Shown in pieces: positions 24,956 through 34,542 of a DNA stretch of 64,000 nucleotides. The stretch's first letter is position 1; every line of letters starts with the position of its first letter. A program made the translations under genes and the position numbers. The DNA comes from Dermatophilaceae bacterium Soc4.6 (lineage in GTDB: Bacteria > Actinomycetota > Actinomycetes > Actinomycetales > Dermatophilaceae), in assembly GCA_039889245.1 (NCBI GenBank), contig JAZGVH010000002.1, positions 434,001 through 498,000 of the forward strand, written 5' to 3'. The notes beneath the pieces were generated by a model that saw only the letters and a list, made by a program, of their open reading frames with translations, made no database searches and had not been told where the DNA came from.

Positions 24956-27157
24956 ATGCCCCCCCTGCTCCCGGCCACCGTCGGCCCGGTCGTCCACCTC
25001 CGTGCCGGCGGCGTCAGCCTCCTGCTCGACACCACGGACGGACGGCTCCCGTCGATCGTGCACTGGGGTCCGGAGCTCACCGGGCTCGACGAGGAGACGG
25101 CCCGCTCCCTCGTCGTCGGCGCCGTGCCCTTGGTGGGCCAGAACAACGTCGACGTGCCGCTGCGGCCCACCGTCCTCGCGGAGGCCTCGTCCGGGTGGTC
25201 GGGGCGCCCGGGTCTCCGGGCCTCGCGCGACGGGCGCTCGTGGTCGACCCGCTTCGTCGTCTCCGAGGTCGCCGTGGACGGCACCTGCGTCACCGGGTGG
25301 ACCGACGCCGGCGTGGCGATGGTGGTCGTGAGCGCCAGCGACACCGACGCCCGCATCGACCTGAGGCTCGAGATCGAGCTGCTCCCCACCGGGCTGGCCC
25401 GTCAGCGGGCGACGGTGACCAACCGCGACGCCGAGGTGCTGACGGTCGACGACGTCACCCTCGGCTACCCGCTGCCGCCCGAGGCCGACGAGCTGCTGGA
25501 CTTCACCGGCCGCTGGGGCCGCGAGCGCCTGCCGCAGCGCTCACCGCTCGTCGCCGGGCAGCACCTGCGCGAGAACCGCAAGGGCCGCACCGGCAACGAC
25601 TCCGCCTACGTGCTGCACGCCGGCACGCCCGGCTTCGGCTTCGCCTCCGGTGAGGTGTATGCCGTGCACACGGCGTGGAGCGGCAACCACACCCACCTCG
25701 CCGAGCGGGTCTTCACCGGCGAGTCCTTCCTCAGCGGCGGTGAGCTGCTGATGAGCGGCGAGGTGCGTCTCTCCGAGGGCGCCTCCTACACCACCCCGTG
25801 GGTCTTCGGCGCCCACGGCACCGGCCTCGACGACGTCGCCCACCGCTTCCACCGCCACCAGCGCTCACGCCAGCCGCAGGTGAGCCCGGACCGACCCGTC
25901 ACCCTCAACGTCTGGGAGGCCGTCTACTTCGACCACGACCGCGACCGGCTCCTCGACCTCGCCGACCGCGCCGCCGCCCTCGGGGTGGAGCGCTACGTGC
26001 TCGACGACGGGTGGTTCGGCTCCCGGCGCGACGACCACTCCGGGCTCGGCGACTGGGTCGTGTCGCAGGAGGTGTGGCCCGACGGGCTGCACCCGCTAGT
26101 CGACCGGGTGCGCGGGCTGGGCATGCAGTTCGGCCTCTGGTTCGAGCCCGAGATGGTCAACGCCGACTCCGACGTGGCCCGCGCCCACCCCGAGTGGGTC
26201 ATGGCCGCACGCTCGCAGTGGCCGGTCGAGTCGCGCTACCAGCAGGTGCTCAACCTCGGCATCGAGGGCGCCTACGCTCACGTCCGCGACCAGATGATGG
26301 CGCTGCTCGCCGAGTACGACATCGGCTACCTCAAGTGGGACCACAACCGCGACCTCGTCGAGGCGGGCGACCAGACCGACGGTGGTCGTGCGGGGGTGCA
26401 CGCGCAGACCGAGGCCTTCTACCGCCTGCTCGACGAGCTGCGGGCGGCACACCCCGGTCTCGAGATCGAGTCGTGCTCGTCCGGTGGGTCGCGGGTCGAC
26501 CTCGGCGTGCTCGAGCACACCGACCGGGTCTGGGTCTCCGACAACATCGACCCGCACGACCGCCAGCACATGCTGCGGTGGACCACCCAGCTCATCCCCC
26601 CGGAGTACATGGGGTCGCACATCGCCTCGGGTCGCTCGCACACCACGGGACGGGTGCACGACCTCGGGTTCCGCGCTGCCACAGCCGTGTTCGGCCACCT
26701 GGGCATCGAGTGGGACCTCGCCCAGGCCACTGACGGAGAGCTGGCCGAGCTGCGACCGTGGCTCGACTTCTACAAGGAGCACCGCGGCCTGCTGCTCGGC
26801 GGCGACGTGGTGCGCATGGACTCCTCCGACAGCTCCGTGTGGGTGCACGGGGTCGTCGCCCCCGACCGCTCCGCCGCCGTCTTCGCTCAGGTCGTGCTCG
26901 ACAGCCCGCGGCACCAGCCGGTCACCCGCCTGCGCTTCCGCGGTCTCGACCCCGCCGGCCGGTATGCCGTGCGCCCGGCTCTGGTCGGCGCTCCCCCCTC
27001 GGGGCTCAACCCGCCGCTGTGGTGGGGGGAGGCGCCGGCCGACGGGACGGCCTACCCGGGGGTGGTCGTGACCGGGGCCGGGCTGGAGCACGTCGGGCTG
27101 GCGAGCCCGTCCCTGCACCCCGACCAAGCCGTGCTCTACCTGGCGACCGCCCTCTAG
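24956..27157 (+). CDS. alpha-galactosidase, glycoside hydrolase family 36
   Basis: A 733-residue enzyme of normal GH36 length. An N-terminal beta-supersandwich (about 1-320) is followed by the TIM barrel with YVLDDGWFGSRRDDHSGLGD near 350, LWFEPEMVN near 395, the nucleophile Asp in YLKWDHNRD near 465, ESCSSGGSRVDLG near 505 and the acid/base Asp in VWVSDNIDPHDRQ near 525. The C-terminal beta domain follows. It releases alpha-linked galactose from raffinose-type sugars. No signal peptide is seen, so it is cytosolic. No sugar transporter or regulator is adjacent, which is unusual for this family. Confidence 0.93.
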   Translation: MPPLLPATVGPVVHLRAGGVSLLLDTTDGRLPSIVHWGPELTGLDEETARSLVVGAVPLVGQNNVDVPLRPTVLAEASSGWSGRPGLRASRDGRSWSTRFVVSEVAVDGTCVTGWTDAGVAMVVVSASDTDARIDLRLEIELLPTGLARQRATVTNRDAEVLTVDDVTLGYPLPPEADELLDFTGRWGRERLPQRSPLVAGQHLRENRKGRTGNDSAYVLHAGTPGFGFASGEVYAVHTAWSGNHTHLAERVFTGESFLSGGELLMSGEVRLSEGASYTTPWVFGAHGTGLDDVAHRFHRHQRSRQPQVSPDRPVTLNVWEAVYFDHDRDRLLDLADRAAALGVERYVLDDGWFGSRRDDHSGLGDWVVSQEVWPDGLHPLVDRVRGLGMQFGLWFEPEMVNADSDVARAHPEWVMAARSQWPVESRYQQVLNLGIEGAYAHVRDQMMALLAEYDIGYLKWDHNRDLVEAGDQTDGGRAGVHAQTEAFYRLLDELRAAHPGLEIESCSSGGSRVDLGVLEHTDRVWVSDNIDPHDRQHMLRWTTQLIPPEYMGSHIASGRSHTTGRVHDLGFRAATAVFGHLGIEWDLAQATDGELAELRPWLDFYKEHRGLLLGGDVVRMDSSDSSVWVHGVVAPDRSAAVFAQVVLDSPRHQPVTRLRFRGLDPAGRYAVRPALVGAPPSGLNPPLWWGEAPADGTAYPGVVVTGAGLEHVGLASPSLHPDQAVLYLATAL

Positions 27158-27197
27158 ACGACGTGGTGCCCCGGGTGGTCCGTGCCACGATGGCGGG

Positions 27198-28112
27198 GTG
27201 GACCTCGACAGCGCCGTGACCGAGCTCTACGGGCAACACCCCGACGCCTTCATGGGGGCGCGCACCGCGCTCGTGGCCCAGGTGCGTGCCGACGGTGACG
27301 TCGGCCTGGCCAAGGCGGTGGCCTCCGTGCGCAAGCCCACGGTCGCCGCGTGGGCGGTCAACCAGCTCGTCCGGCAGCGGCCCGCGCAGCTGGAGTCTCT
27401 GCTCGACCTCGCCGGGCGGCTGCAGAACGCGTCCGAGCGCATGGACGGCGGCGCCCTGCGCGACCTCGGACGTGAGCGCACCGCCCTCGTCGACACCCTG
27501 CTCCGCGCCACCCGCGAGGTGGTGGTCGACGCAGGCACCACGCTCACCGGCCCGACGCTGGAGCAGGTGCGCGAGACGTACGTCGCGGCCCTGGCCTCCC
27601 CGCCGGCCGCCGGGGCCGTCGCATCGGGACAGCTGACGCGGGCCCTGTCCTACGCCGGGTTCGGTGACGTCGACCTGTCGGAGGCCCTGGCCTCGCCCGC
27701 CCCGGCCCGGCGACCGGCGCTGACCGTGCTGCGGGGCGAGAAGGGCAGCGCGCCCGACGACGACGACGCGGACGACAAGGCGGACGACGAGGCTGCGCAG
27801 GACGAGGAGACCGGGCCCGACCCCGCGCTGGTGGAGCGGGTGGAGGCCGCGCGACGCCGTACTCGGGAGACGACGGCGCAGGCCGCCGCCGCCGGCACCC
27901 GCCTCGAGGAGGCGACGGACGCGCTCGCCGCCCTCGACACCCGCATCAGCGACCTCGAGGCGGCCCTGCGTGACGCCCGCACCGCACGAGACGGCCTGCT
28001 GACCGCCAGGGCCGAGGCGGCGACGGCTGACAAGGTGGCCCAGCGCACGCTGAGGGCCTCCTTCGCCGAGCTGGACTCGGTGCGCGAGCTGCTCGGCGAC
28101 TCGGACGACTGA
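27198..28112 (+). CDS. conserved actinobacterial coiled-coil protein of unknown function
   Basis: No family function was recognised. The 304-residue product has an alpha-helical N-half (AVTELYGQHPDAFMGARTAL, RKPTVAAWAVNQLVRQRPAQ) that is seen in many actinobacterial hypothetical proteins, then an acidic patch (DDDDADDKADDE near 187) and a predicted coiled coil at 220-300 (LEEATDALAALDTRISDLEA). It has no signal peptide. It starts 40 bases after the GH36 gene and could share its transcript. Confidence 0.75.
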   Translation: MDLDSAVTELYGQHPDAFMGARTALVAQVRADGDVGLAKAVASVRKPTVAAWAVNQLVRQRPAQLESLLDLAGRLQNASERMDGGALRDLGRERTALVDTLLRATREVVVDAGTTLTGPTLEQVRETYVAALASPPAAGAVASGQLTRALSYAGFGDVDLSEALASPAPARRPALTVLRGEKGSAPDDDDADDKADDEAAQDEETGPDPALVERVEAARRRTRETTAQAAAAGTRLEEATDALAALDTRISDLEAALRDARTARDGLLTARAEAATADKVAQRTLRASFAELDSVRELLGDSDD

Positions 28113-28121
28113 CTCAGCTCG

Positions 28122-29126
28122 TCAGGCCGGCGGTCTCACCGGCCGCACCGGGCTCACGGTCGTCCCGACCACGATGGCCCGCCCCCTGGTCGGGCGGCTC
28201 ACGGCGAGCGTGACCTCGAAGTCCTGCGTGAGGGTCGCCGCGGGTGCGTCGGCGACGCCCAGCGCTGCCGCGTATCCCGCGGGCCGCCTCACCGTGCCGT
28301 CCGCCACGGCGACACGCGTCTCGACACACCTGAGGGTCATCAGGGCCAGGACCCCGGAGGGGCTGCGGACGACCCGCAGGGTCTGCGGAAGGGCATCGCC
28401 GGGTGCCGCGGCGGGATACGCACGACACGTCGCGCTCCTGGCCCGCTCGCCCGACTGGGGCTCGGAGAACTGCGTCCTGACGGCCGACAGGTAGGGAGTG
28501 ACGTAGACATCGGGGGTGTCGCCCGTCTCGAGGTAGCGCGCGATCGCCAGACGGGTCTCCTGGGCGCGGGCGACGTCGGCCGGGGTCGTGGTGCCCGGCC
28601 GGTCGTCGGAGTCGTTCGGCACGACCTCGACGCGGACGATCATCTCGTCCCTCCATCGGGCGGTGGCCGAGTCGCGGCGGACGACCAGGAGGTAGTCGTC
28701 AGGCCCCCCGGAGCCCTGCGGGGGCTCGGCGACCACCGAGGTGCGCACGATCGCCCAGATGGGGTAGGACGTGAAGCCGTTGGCCCAGGTCGCCGTGGCG
28801 GTGAACGTGAGGGTGAGCGGCGTGCTGTGGCCGCTGACCGCCTGCGACACGGCCGAGTCGAAGCGGTCGGCGTCGAGGAGCGGCCCATCATCGACAGCGT
28901 CCCACGCGTGCTCGCTGTAGGTCGTCGTCAGGGTGGCGAGCACGGCGTTGTTGCGCCGGGAGTAGTCGGTCACCACCGACGGCGCGGTGACCATGGTGAG
29001 CGCTGCGGCGGGTGGCGCCGATGCGTGCCCCGAAGGAGGCAGGGGGCCCTGAGCGGCGGTCCCGGTGCAGGCCGCGAGGAGGAGGACGACACCGATGACC
29101 CCGATGAGACCGTCTCGACGCATCAT
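28122..29126 (-). CDS. putative lipoprotein of unknown function
   Basis: A 334-residue lipoprotein with MMRRDGLIGVIGVVLLLAAC at the N-terminus; Cys20 is the lipidation site. Mature protein features: VVTDYSRRNNAVLATLTTTY, an all-beta middle, and YVTPYLSAVRTQF near 200. No known domain is identified. The upstream GGGAG fits best with the second of two tandem ATGs (29123). It converges with the coiled-coil gene 9 bases away and lies downstream of pnp on the same strand, beyond a strong hairpin. Confidence 0.7.
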   Translation of the reverse strand: MMRRDGLIGVIGVVLLLAACTGTAAQGPLPPSGHASAPPAAALTMVTAPSVVTDYSRRNNAVLATLTTTYSEHAWDAVDDGPLLDADRFDSAVSQAVSGHSTPLTLTFTATATWANGFTSYPIWAIVRTSVVAEPPQGSGGPDDYLLVVRRDSATARWRDEMIVRVEVVPNDSDDRPGTTTPADVARAQETRLAIARYLETGDTPDVYVTPYLSAVRTQFSEPQSGERARSATCRAYPAAAPGDALPQTLRVVRSPSGVLALMTLRCVETRVAVADGTVRRPAGYAAALGVADAPAATLTQDFEVTLAVSRPTRGRAIVVGTTVSPVRPVRPPA

Positions 29127-29214
29127 CACTCCCACAGGCCCCCCTGCGAATGACCGATCCGCAGACCCTACGCCGGCAGGCATCCGACCGGAAGGCCCTA
29201 CCACCGCACGACAA

Positions 29215-29249
29215 CGGCCCGGCACCCCCCGCGAGAGGGTGCCGGGCCG
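29215..29249 (-). terminator. pnp terminator hairpin
   Basis: CGGCCCGGCACCC (29215-29227) and GGGTGCCGGGCCG (29237-29249) make a perfect 13-bp stem with a 9-base loop, about 30 bases past the pnp stop on the minus strand. No U-tract follows. Confidence 0.7.
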
Positions 29250-29280
29250 CGTCGTCAGGACGTACGACGAGCCGTCAGGC

Positions 29281-31527
29281 TCAGGCGTCGACGGACTCCG
29301 CCGCGGTTGCGTCGGCGGCCGCGTCACCCTCACCGTCGGGCATGACCGCACCGAGCGAGAGCTTGCCGCGCGGGTCGATCTCCTTGAGCTCGACCTGCAC
29401 CTTCTGGCCGACCTTGAGGACGTCGTCGACGTTGTCGATCCGCTTCCCACCGACGAGCTTGCGCACCTCGGAGATGTGCAGCAGACCGTCCTTGCCCGGG
29501 AGCAGGGAGACGAACGCACCGAAGGTGGTCGTCTTGACGACCGTGCCCATGAAGCGCTCACCGATCTCGGGCATCTGCGGGTTGGCGATCGCGTTGACCG
29601 CCGCCCGCGCCGCCTCGGCCGACGGGCCGTCGACGGCACCGATGTAGACCGTGCCGTCGTCCTCGATCGAGATGTCGGCGCCGGTGTCGTCCTGGATCTG
29701 GTTGATCATCTTGCCCTTCGGGCCGATGACCTCGCCGATCTTGTCGACGGGGACCTTCACCGTGATGATCCGCGGGGCGTACTGCGACATCTCGTCCGGC
29801 ACGTCGATGGCCTCGGCCATGACGTCGAGGATGTGCAGGCGGGCCTCGCGGGCCTGGGTCAGCGCGCTGGCCAGGACCGACGCGGGGATGCCGTCGAGCT
29901 TGGTGTCGAGCTGGATGGCCGTGACGAACTCCTTGGTGCCGGCGACCTTGAAGTCCATGTCACCGAAGGCGTCCTCGGCCCCGAGGATGTCGGTCAGCGC
30001 GGCGTAGCGGGTCTCACCGTCGACCTGGTCCGAGACCAGGCCCATCGCGATGCCCGCGACCGGGGCGCGCAGCGGCACACCGGCATTGAGCATCGACAGG
30101 GTCGAGGCACAGACCGATCCCATCGACGTCGAGCCGTTCGAGGACAGGGCCTCGGACACCTGGCGGATCGCGTAGGGGAAGTCCTCGCGGCTCGGCAGGA
30201 CCGGCATGAGCGCACGCTCGGCGAGCGCCCCGTGACCGATCTCGCGACGCTTCGGGGAGCCCACGCGGCCGGTCTCACCGGTGCTGTAGGGCGGGAAGTT
30301 GTAGTTGTGCATGTAGCGCTTGCGCGTCACCGGCGACAGGGTGTCGAGCTGCTGCTCCATCTTGAGCATGTTGAGCGTGGTGACGCCCATGATCTGGGTC
30401 TCGCCCCGCTCGAAGATCGCCGAGCCGTGCACCCGCGGGAGCACCTCGACCTCGGCCGACAGCGCGCGGATGTCCCGCAGACCGCGACCGTCGATGCGGA
30501 CGCCGTCCGTGAGGATGCGCTGCCGGATGAGCTTCTTCTGCACCGCGCGGTAGGCCGCCGAGAGCTCCTTGTCGCGACCGGCGAACTCGGAGCCGTCGGA
30601 GCCGAGGGCGCCCTTCATGGCGTCCTTGATGTCGTCGATGCGAGTCTCGCGCTCGGCCTTGCCCGCGATCTGCAGGGCAGCGGTCAGGTCGGCGAGCACG
30701 TGGCCCTCGACCGCGGCGTAGGCGTCGTCCTGGTAGTCGAGGAAGAACGGGAACTCCTCGACCGGCTTGGCCGCCTTGGACGCCAGCTCGGACTGCGCCG
30801 CGCACAGCTGCGCGATGAACGCCTTGGAGGCCTCGAGGCCCTGGGCCACGACCTCCTCGGTGGGGGCGCCGGCGCCCTGGTTCTTGACCAGGTCCCAGGT
30901 GTAGTCGGTGGCCTCGGCCTCGACCATCATGATGGCGACGTCGCCGGTGTCGGTGACGCGACCCGCGACGACCATGTCGAAGACGGACTTCGGGGTGTCG
31001 GAGAAGTTCGGGAAGGCGACCCACTGGCCGTCGATGAGGGAGACGCGCACCGCACCGACCGGGCCGGAGAACGGCAGGCCCGAGATCTGGGTGGACGCGC
31101 TCGCGGCGTTGATCGCGAGGACGTCGTACTGGTGGTCGGGGTTCAGCGCGAAGACCGAGATGACGACCTGGACCTCGTTGCGCAGACCCTTCTTGAAGGT
31201 CGGACGCAGCGGCCGGTCGATCAGGCGGCAGGTGAGGATCGCGTCGGTGGACGGGCGACCCTCACGACGGAAGAACGAGCCGGGGATCTTGCCGATGGCG
31301 TACATGCGCTCTTCGACGTCGACCGTCAGGGGGAAGAAGTCGAACCCGTCGCGCGGCTGCTTGCCGGCGGCGGTCGTGCTGAGGAGCATCGTGTCGTCGT
31401 CGAGGTAGGCGGTGACTGCGCCACCGGCCTGCTTGGCGAGGCGACCGGTCTCGAACCGGACCGTGCGGGTGCCGTGCTTGCCGTTGTCGATGACAGCTTC
31501 GGCGAACGTGATCTCTGGACCCTCCAT
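29281..31527 (-). CDS. pnp: polynucleotide phosphorylase / guanosine pentaphosphate synthetase
   Basis: A 748-residue 3'-5' phosphorolytic exoribonuclease. Domain order is RNase PH 1 (about 15-160), helical domain, RNase PH 2 (about 335-560, with GERAL-like [20 protein letters not shown] and [19 protein letters not shown] holding the catalytic acids), KH ([15 protein letters not shown] near 605) and S1 ([19 protein letters not shown] near 670). AAAAGGAGG just upstream of ATG 31527 is a near-perfect ribosome site. In actinobacteria the enzyme also polyadenylates RNA. It follows rpsO, the conserved rpsO-pnp order. Confidence 0.97.
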   Translation of the reverse strand: MEGPEITFAEAVIDNGKHGTRTVRFETGRLAKQAGGAVTAYLDDDTMLLSTTAAGKQPRDGFDFFPLTVDVEERMYAIGKIPGSFFRREGRPSTDAILTCRLIDRPLRPTFKKGLRNEVQVVISVFALNPDHQYDVLAINAASASTQISGLPFSGPVGAVRVSLIDGQWVAFPNFSDTPKSVFDMVVAGRVTDTGDVAIMMVEAEATDYTWDLVKNQGAGAPTEEVVAQGLEASKAFIAQLCAAQSELASKAAKPVEEFPFFLDYQDDAYAAVEGHVLADLTAALQIAGKAERETRIDDIKDAMKGALGSDGSEFAGRDKELSAAYRAVQKKLIRQRILTDGVRIDGRGLRDIRALSAEVEVLPRVHGSAIFERGETQIMGVTTLNMLKMEQQLDTLSPVTRKRYMHNYNFPPYSTGETGRVGSPKRREIGHGALAERALMPVLPSREDFPYAIRQVSEALSSNGSTSMGSVCASTLSMLNAGVPLRAPVAGIAMGLVSDQVDGETRYAALTDILGAEDAFGDMDFKVAGTKEFVTAIQLDTKLDGIPASVLASALTQAREARLHILDVMAEAIDVPDEMSQYAPRIITVKVPVDKIGEVIGPKGKMINQIQDDTGADISIEDDGTVYIGAVDGPSAEAARAAVNAIANPQMPEIGERFMGTVVKTTTFGAFVSLLPGKDGLLHISEVRKLVGGKRIDNVDDVLKVGQKVQVELKEIDPRGKLSLGAVMPDGEGDAAADATAAESVDA

Positions 31528-31631
31528 GGGTCCTCCTTTTCTTCGTCAGTCCTCGCGCATCGTCGTTGTGCGCGGGCGTCTTTCGGGGCGACCCCGGGCC
31601 CGGAATGAGCCAAAGGGCCGCATCATGCGAA

Positions 31632-31670
31632 ATGGCGGCCTCCGCGGAGAGCTCCAGCGGTGGCCGCCAT
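31632..31670 (-). terminator. rpsO-pnp intergenic hairpin
   Basis: ATGGCGGCC (31632-31640) pairs with GGCCGCCAT (31662-31670), with an inner CCGC/GCGG stem. It lies 12 bases after rpsO on the minus strand and 105 bases before pnp. In other bacteria this position holds an attenuator and an RNase III site that controls pnp; that role here is inference. Confidence 0.6.
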
Positions 31671-31682
31671 GTCACATGACGT

Positions 31683-31952
31683 TTATCGGCGCAGGCCGAG
31701 GCGCTTGATCAGCGAGCGGTAGCGCTCGACGTCGACGTTCTCCAGGTAGCGCAGGAGTCGGCGGCGACGCCCGACCAGCAGCAGCAGGCCGCGACGGCTG
31801 TGGTGGTCGTGCTTGTGGGCCCGCGAGTGCTCGGTCAGGTCCTTGATGCGCTGCGTGAGCAACGCGACCTGCACCTCGGGGGAGCCGGTGTCGCCCTCGA
31901 CGGTGGCGTACTCGGTCATGATCTGCTTCTTGACATCCAAGGCCAACGGCAT
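31683..31952 (-). CDS. rpsO: 30S ribosomal protein S15
   Basis: An 89-residue S15, exactly family length. [39 protein letters not shown] and [19 protein letters not shown] are diagnostic, with the 16S-binding [10 protein letters not shown] loop. ATG 31952 follows AAGGAG. A GTATAC element at about 32028-32033 could be the -10 of its promoter on the minus strand. Confidence 0.98.
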   Translation of the reverse strand: MPLALDVKKQIMTEYATVEGDTGSPEVQVALLTQRIKDLTEHSRAHKHDHHSRRGLLLLVGRRRRLLRYLENVDVERYRSLIKRLGLRR

Positions 31953-32247
31953 GGGTGACGGGCTCCTTATGGTGAGGGTGCGCGGTGCTCCAGGGCTGAT
32001 CCACTGGGCTCTCTCGGTCCGCGGCCGGTATACGGCACCTCGCAGGCTACCAGCCGGCGGCGTAGGCGCCTGCATCGCGACGCCCGGAACCGACCCCGGA
32101 GACCGACCCCCCCGGGACCGACCCGGTCTCGGACGCGTGTCGGAGCGCCCTCGCCCCCACCACGGGTGTAGACCTGCGTTTCCAGCCGCCCACCGGGTGG
32201 GTGCCGTCACTGCGGACGTCGCAGGACGCCAGACTCAAGGAGAGCAC

Positions 32248-32406
32248 ATGATCATCCTCGGCATCATCCTCGTCATCGTCGGCCTCGTCGTGGCCAGTCT
32301 GAAGATCCTCGTGACCATCGGGATCATCCTGCTCGTGGTGGGCGCCGTCCTCGCAGTGCTGGGCGCCACGGGCCGCGCCATCGGGGGGCGCAAGCACTTC
32401 TACTGA
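32248..32406 (+). CDS. small two-helix membrane protein (DUF6131-like)
   Basis: A 52-residue protein: MIILGIILVIVGLVVASL forms one hydrophobic helix, ILVTIGIILLVVGAVLAVLG a second, and the tail is GRAIGGRKHFY. It matches the short actinobacterial DUF6131 type of unknown function. AAGGAG lies 7 bases before ATG 32248. An imperfect CCCACCGGGTGGG palindrome sits at 32189-32201, upstream. Confidence 0.75.
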   Translation: MIILGIILVIVGLVVASLKILVTIGIILLVVGAVLAVLGATGRAIGGRKHFY

Positions 32407-32512
32407 CCGGCCCCGGTGGGCGGGCCCTCGACGCAGGGGGCCCGCCCACCGGCGTGTCCGGTACCTCGGGTCGTGCAGCTGGAGCCTGCCGACGGGCCCG
32501 GTGGTGCGGGGC

Positions 32513-33280
32513 TCAGGGCACGACACCGGTCGCGACCCACGCGACGGCCTCCACCTCGATGTCCCTCTCCGGCAGCAGCTCCCGGCAGCGCCCCCGCAGA
32601 CGCTCCCGACCGACGTCGTCGAGGCGCCGGACGTGGTCACCGGCCGGACCGACCCCCAGCGTGTAGGGCTGCCACCAGTCGTCGAAGAAGGCGTAGTGAC
32701 GTCGCACCGAGAGCGTGCCGCCGGCCACGTCACGCAAGCCGGCCTCGGTGAGCAGACGGACGAGGTCGCCCTCGGCAACCCCGGCGAGCCCGGACTCGGT
32801 GTGCGTGGCCGGCTCGACGTCGACGGCCGCCCGCCAGAAGGTCGACAGCGGGGCGCGCCCTCCCGCGAGATCCCAGACGCAGGCCGCGACCACGCAACCG
32901 GGGCGGGTGACCCGCGCCATCTCGGCGAGGCCGGCGGCCGGGTCGGCCGTGAACTGCACGACGAGCTGGGCCAGGGCGGCGTCGACGCTGCCGTCCACGA
33001 GGGGCAGCCGCTCGGCCGCGGCGACGCGCACGTCCACATCGGGCAGACGCTGCCTCGCCGCCGCGACGAAAGGGCCGGAGGGGTCGAGGCCCACGACCCG
33101 GGCCGGTCCCAGCCGGTCGACGAGGACCGAGGTCAGCGCGCCGGTCCCGCAGCCGACGTCCACGACGTGGGCCCCACTGCCGGCCGACACCCCCGCACGG
33201 TCAGCGAAGAGCACCGACAGGGGATCGCTGTAGACCCCCATGAAGCGCTGGTAGGCATCCCCCGCGACGTCGAAGGTCAT
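32513..33280 (-). CDS. class I SAM-dependent methyltransferase
   Basis: A 255-residue methyltransferase. Motif I is VVDVGCGTGALTSVL near residue 41, acidic residue after motif II in VVGLDPSGPFVAAA, and AERLPLVDGSVDAALAQLVV as motif IV. The region YQRFMGVYSDPLSVLFADRAG at the start resembles UbiE/type-11 enzymes. Substrate is unknown. The same frame is open upstream through the HAAS remnant, but ATG 33280 is the proper start because the conserved domain begins there. Confidence 0.9.
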   Translation of the reverse strand: MTFDVAGDAYQRFMGVYSDPLSVLFADRAGVSAGSGAHVVDVGCGTGALTSVLVDRLGPARVVGLDPSGPFVAAARQRLPDVDVRVAAAERLPLVDGSVDAALAQLVVQFTADPAAGLAEMARVTRPGCVVAACVWDLAGGRAPLSTFWRAAVDVEPATHTESGLAGVAEGDLVRLLTEAGLRDVAGGTLSVRRHYAFFDDWWQPYTLGVGPAGDHVRRLDDVGRERLRGRCRELLPERDIEVEAVAWVATGVVP

Positions 33281-33308
33281 AGCCGGCAGCGTAGGCGGGG
33301 GAGCGCCG

Positions 33309-34021
33309 TCAGGGGGTCGTTGGCGTCGTCCGACCCGTGGAGGTGGTCGGTGCCGTCGATGCCTGGGGTCGGCCTCGGGGCTGCCGGCGTACGGCGCGCC
33401 GCCCACGGTCCACGCGCGGGGGTAGACGTTGGTCCACCACTGGCCGTAGACGTCACTGACCCCAGGGAGGGTGACGTCCGGGTTCATGGGGTCGGAGGTG
33501 CGCTGCAGGACGAGGGAGCGGCCCTGGGCGTCGAAGAGGCGCACGTCCTCGAGGCGGCGGCCGTCCCGGTCGTAGACGTAGATGTTGTCGACCGGCTGCC
33601 CCGCGAACGACAGCTCGTCGGCCGGCGGCGCCGCCGTGTCGACGTAGTCCACCTCGCGCGCGACGACCGGGTAGGAGAGCAGGGCCACGACGGCCACCAC
33701 CCCGAGGTCGGTACGAAGTAGGTCGGGTGGTTGTTGCCGGTCAGCCCGAAGAGCAGGGCGCCGAGGCCCAGCCCTCGCAGCACCCACCACACGGCGCGCA
33801 GCGAGACGAGGAACGTCCACACCGAGGCCAGCCCGCGATGTCGGTCGCGCACCGCGGCCACCCCGGTCGTCAGACGCGTCCAGCCCGCCCGCAGGTCGAT
33901 GGTGCGCACCGAGGTCGCGCTCAGCCTCCATCCCCCCGGTGAGGTCGTCGACCTCGTCCTCGGGCCGGTCCGCGAGCGCCGCCCGGACCGCGGTCACGTA
34001 GCGGGTGACCTCCGACGCCAC
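33309..34021 (-). pseudogene. broken HAAS/DUF1700-type membrane signalling protein
   Basis: One gene is spread over three minus frames. From GTG 34021: ASEVTRYVTAVRAALADRPE and DEVDDLTGG, the HAAS domain start. A second frame from 33909 has RTIDLRAGWTRLTTGVAAVR and VWWVLRGLGLGALLFGLTG, a basic linker and first membrane helix. The first frame then resumes with GVVAVVALLSYPVVAREV and NIYVYDRDGRRLEDVRLFD, ending YGQWWTNVYPRAWT. A third frame change near 33380 would reach a stop at 33309. About 80 residues of the HAAS-to-linker part and much of the membrane domain are missing. It sits directly after padR, its usual partner. Confidence 0.75.
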
Positions 34022-34070
34022 CCCGTCCCCGCGCTGCCCGGTGCACCCGACGCCACGCCTGTCGTCGTCC

Positions 34071-34406
34071 TCATCGCCCTGCCCCCTCCGCTGTCGTCAC
34101 CAGGTCCTCCATCACCGCGGCGAAGGTCCGCCACGTCTTGCCCTCGAGCTCGAGCTGCGAGCGCCCTTGAGCGTTCAGCCCGTAGTACTTGCGGTGCGGG
34201 CCCTCCTCGCTCGGCACGACGTACGACGTCAGGGCGCCGGCGTTGAAGAGCCGGCGCAGGGTGCCGTAGACCGAGGCGTCACCGACGTCCTCCAGCCCCG
34301 CCGCGCGCAGGCGCCGCACGATGTCGTAGCCGTAGCCGTCCTCCTGGGCGACGACGGCCAGCACGGCCAGGTCGAGCACCCCTTTGACCAGCTGGGTCGT
34401 CTCCAC
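34071..34406 (-). CDS. PadR-family transcriptional regulator
   Basis: A 111-residue winged-helix repressor. ETTQLVKGVLDLAVLAVVAQ, DGYGYDIVRRLRAAGLEDV and DASVYGTLRRLFNAGALTSY form the PadR helix-turn-helix, RKYYGLNAQGRSQLELEG the wing, and the C-terminal helix dimerises. GTG 34406 follows GAGGGAGG. PadR genes of this type are commonly paired with a HAAS/DUF1700 membrane protein; here that partner is broken. The regulator itself looks intact. Confidence 0.9.
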   Translation of the reverse strand: METTQLVKGVLDLAVLAVVAQEDGYGYDIVRRLRAAGLEDVGDASVYGTLRRLFNAGALTSYVVPSEEGPHRKYYGLNAQGRSQLELEGKTWRTFAAVMEDLVTTAEGAGR

Positions 34407-34490
34407 GAACCCTCCCTCGAGTGCGGTTGCTGTTACGGACCGGACACTACTACGGATTGCACACTAGCGGTGAGACCCGAGCCGGGCACG

Positions 34491-34529
34491 CCGATGGGCG
34501 GCTCCTCCGGTGGAGGTGCCGCCCATCGG
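34491..34529 (-). terminator. lpd terminator hairpin
   Basis: CCGATGGGCGGC (34491-34502) and GCCGCCCATCGG (34518-34529) form a 12-bp stem, extended by an inner CTCC/GGAG pairing. It starts 13 bases after the lpd stop on the minus strand. Confidence 0.7.
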
Positions 34530-34542
34530 GCAGGAGGTGGGG

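Noticed and set aside
28114-28656. Minus-strand ORF inside the lipoprotein gene at 28122
   Set aside because: It reads the same strand in another frame and is Arg/Gly-rich; the lipoprotein frame has a signal and lipobox.
29065-31608. Long plus-strand frame opposite pnp
   Set aside because: It is antisense to a full-length, well-conserved pnp; no domain or credible start.
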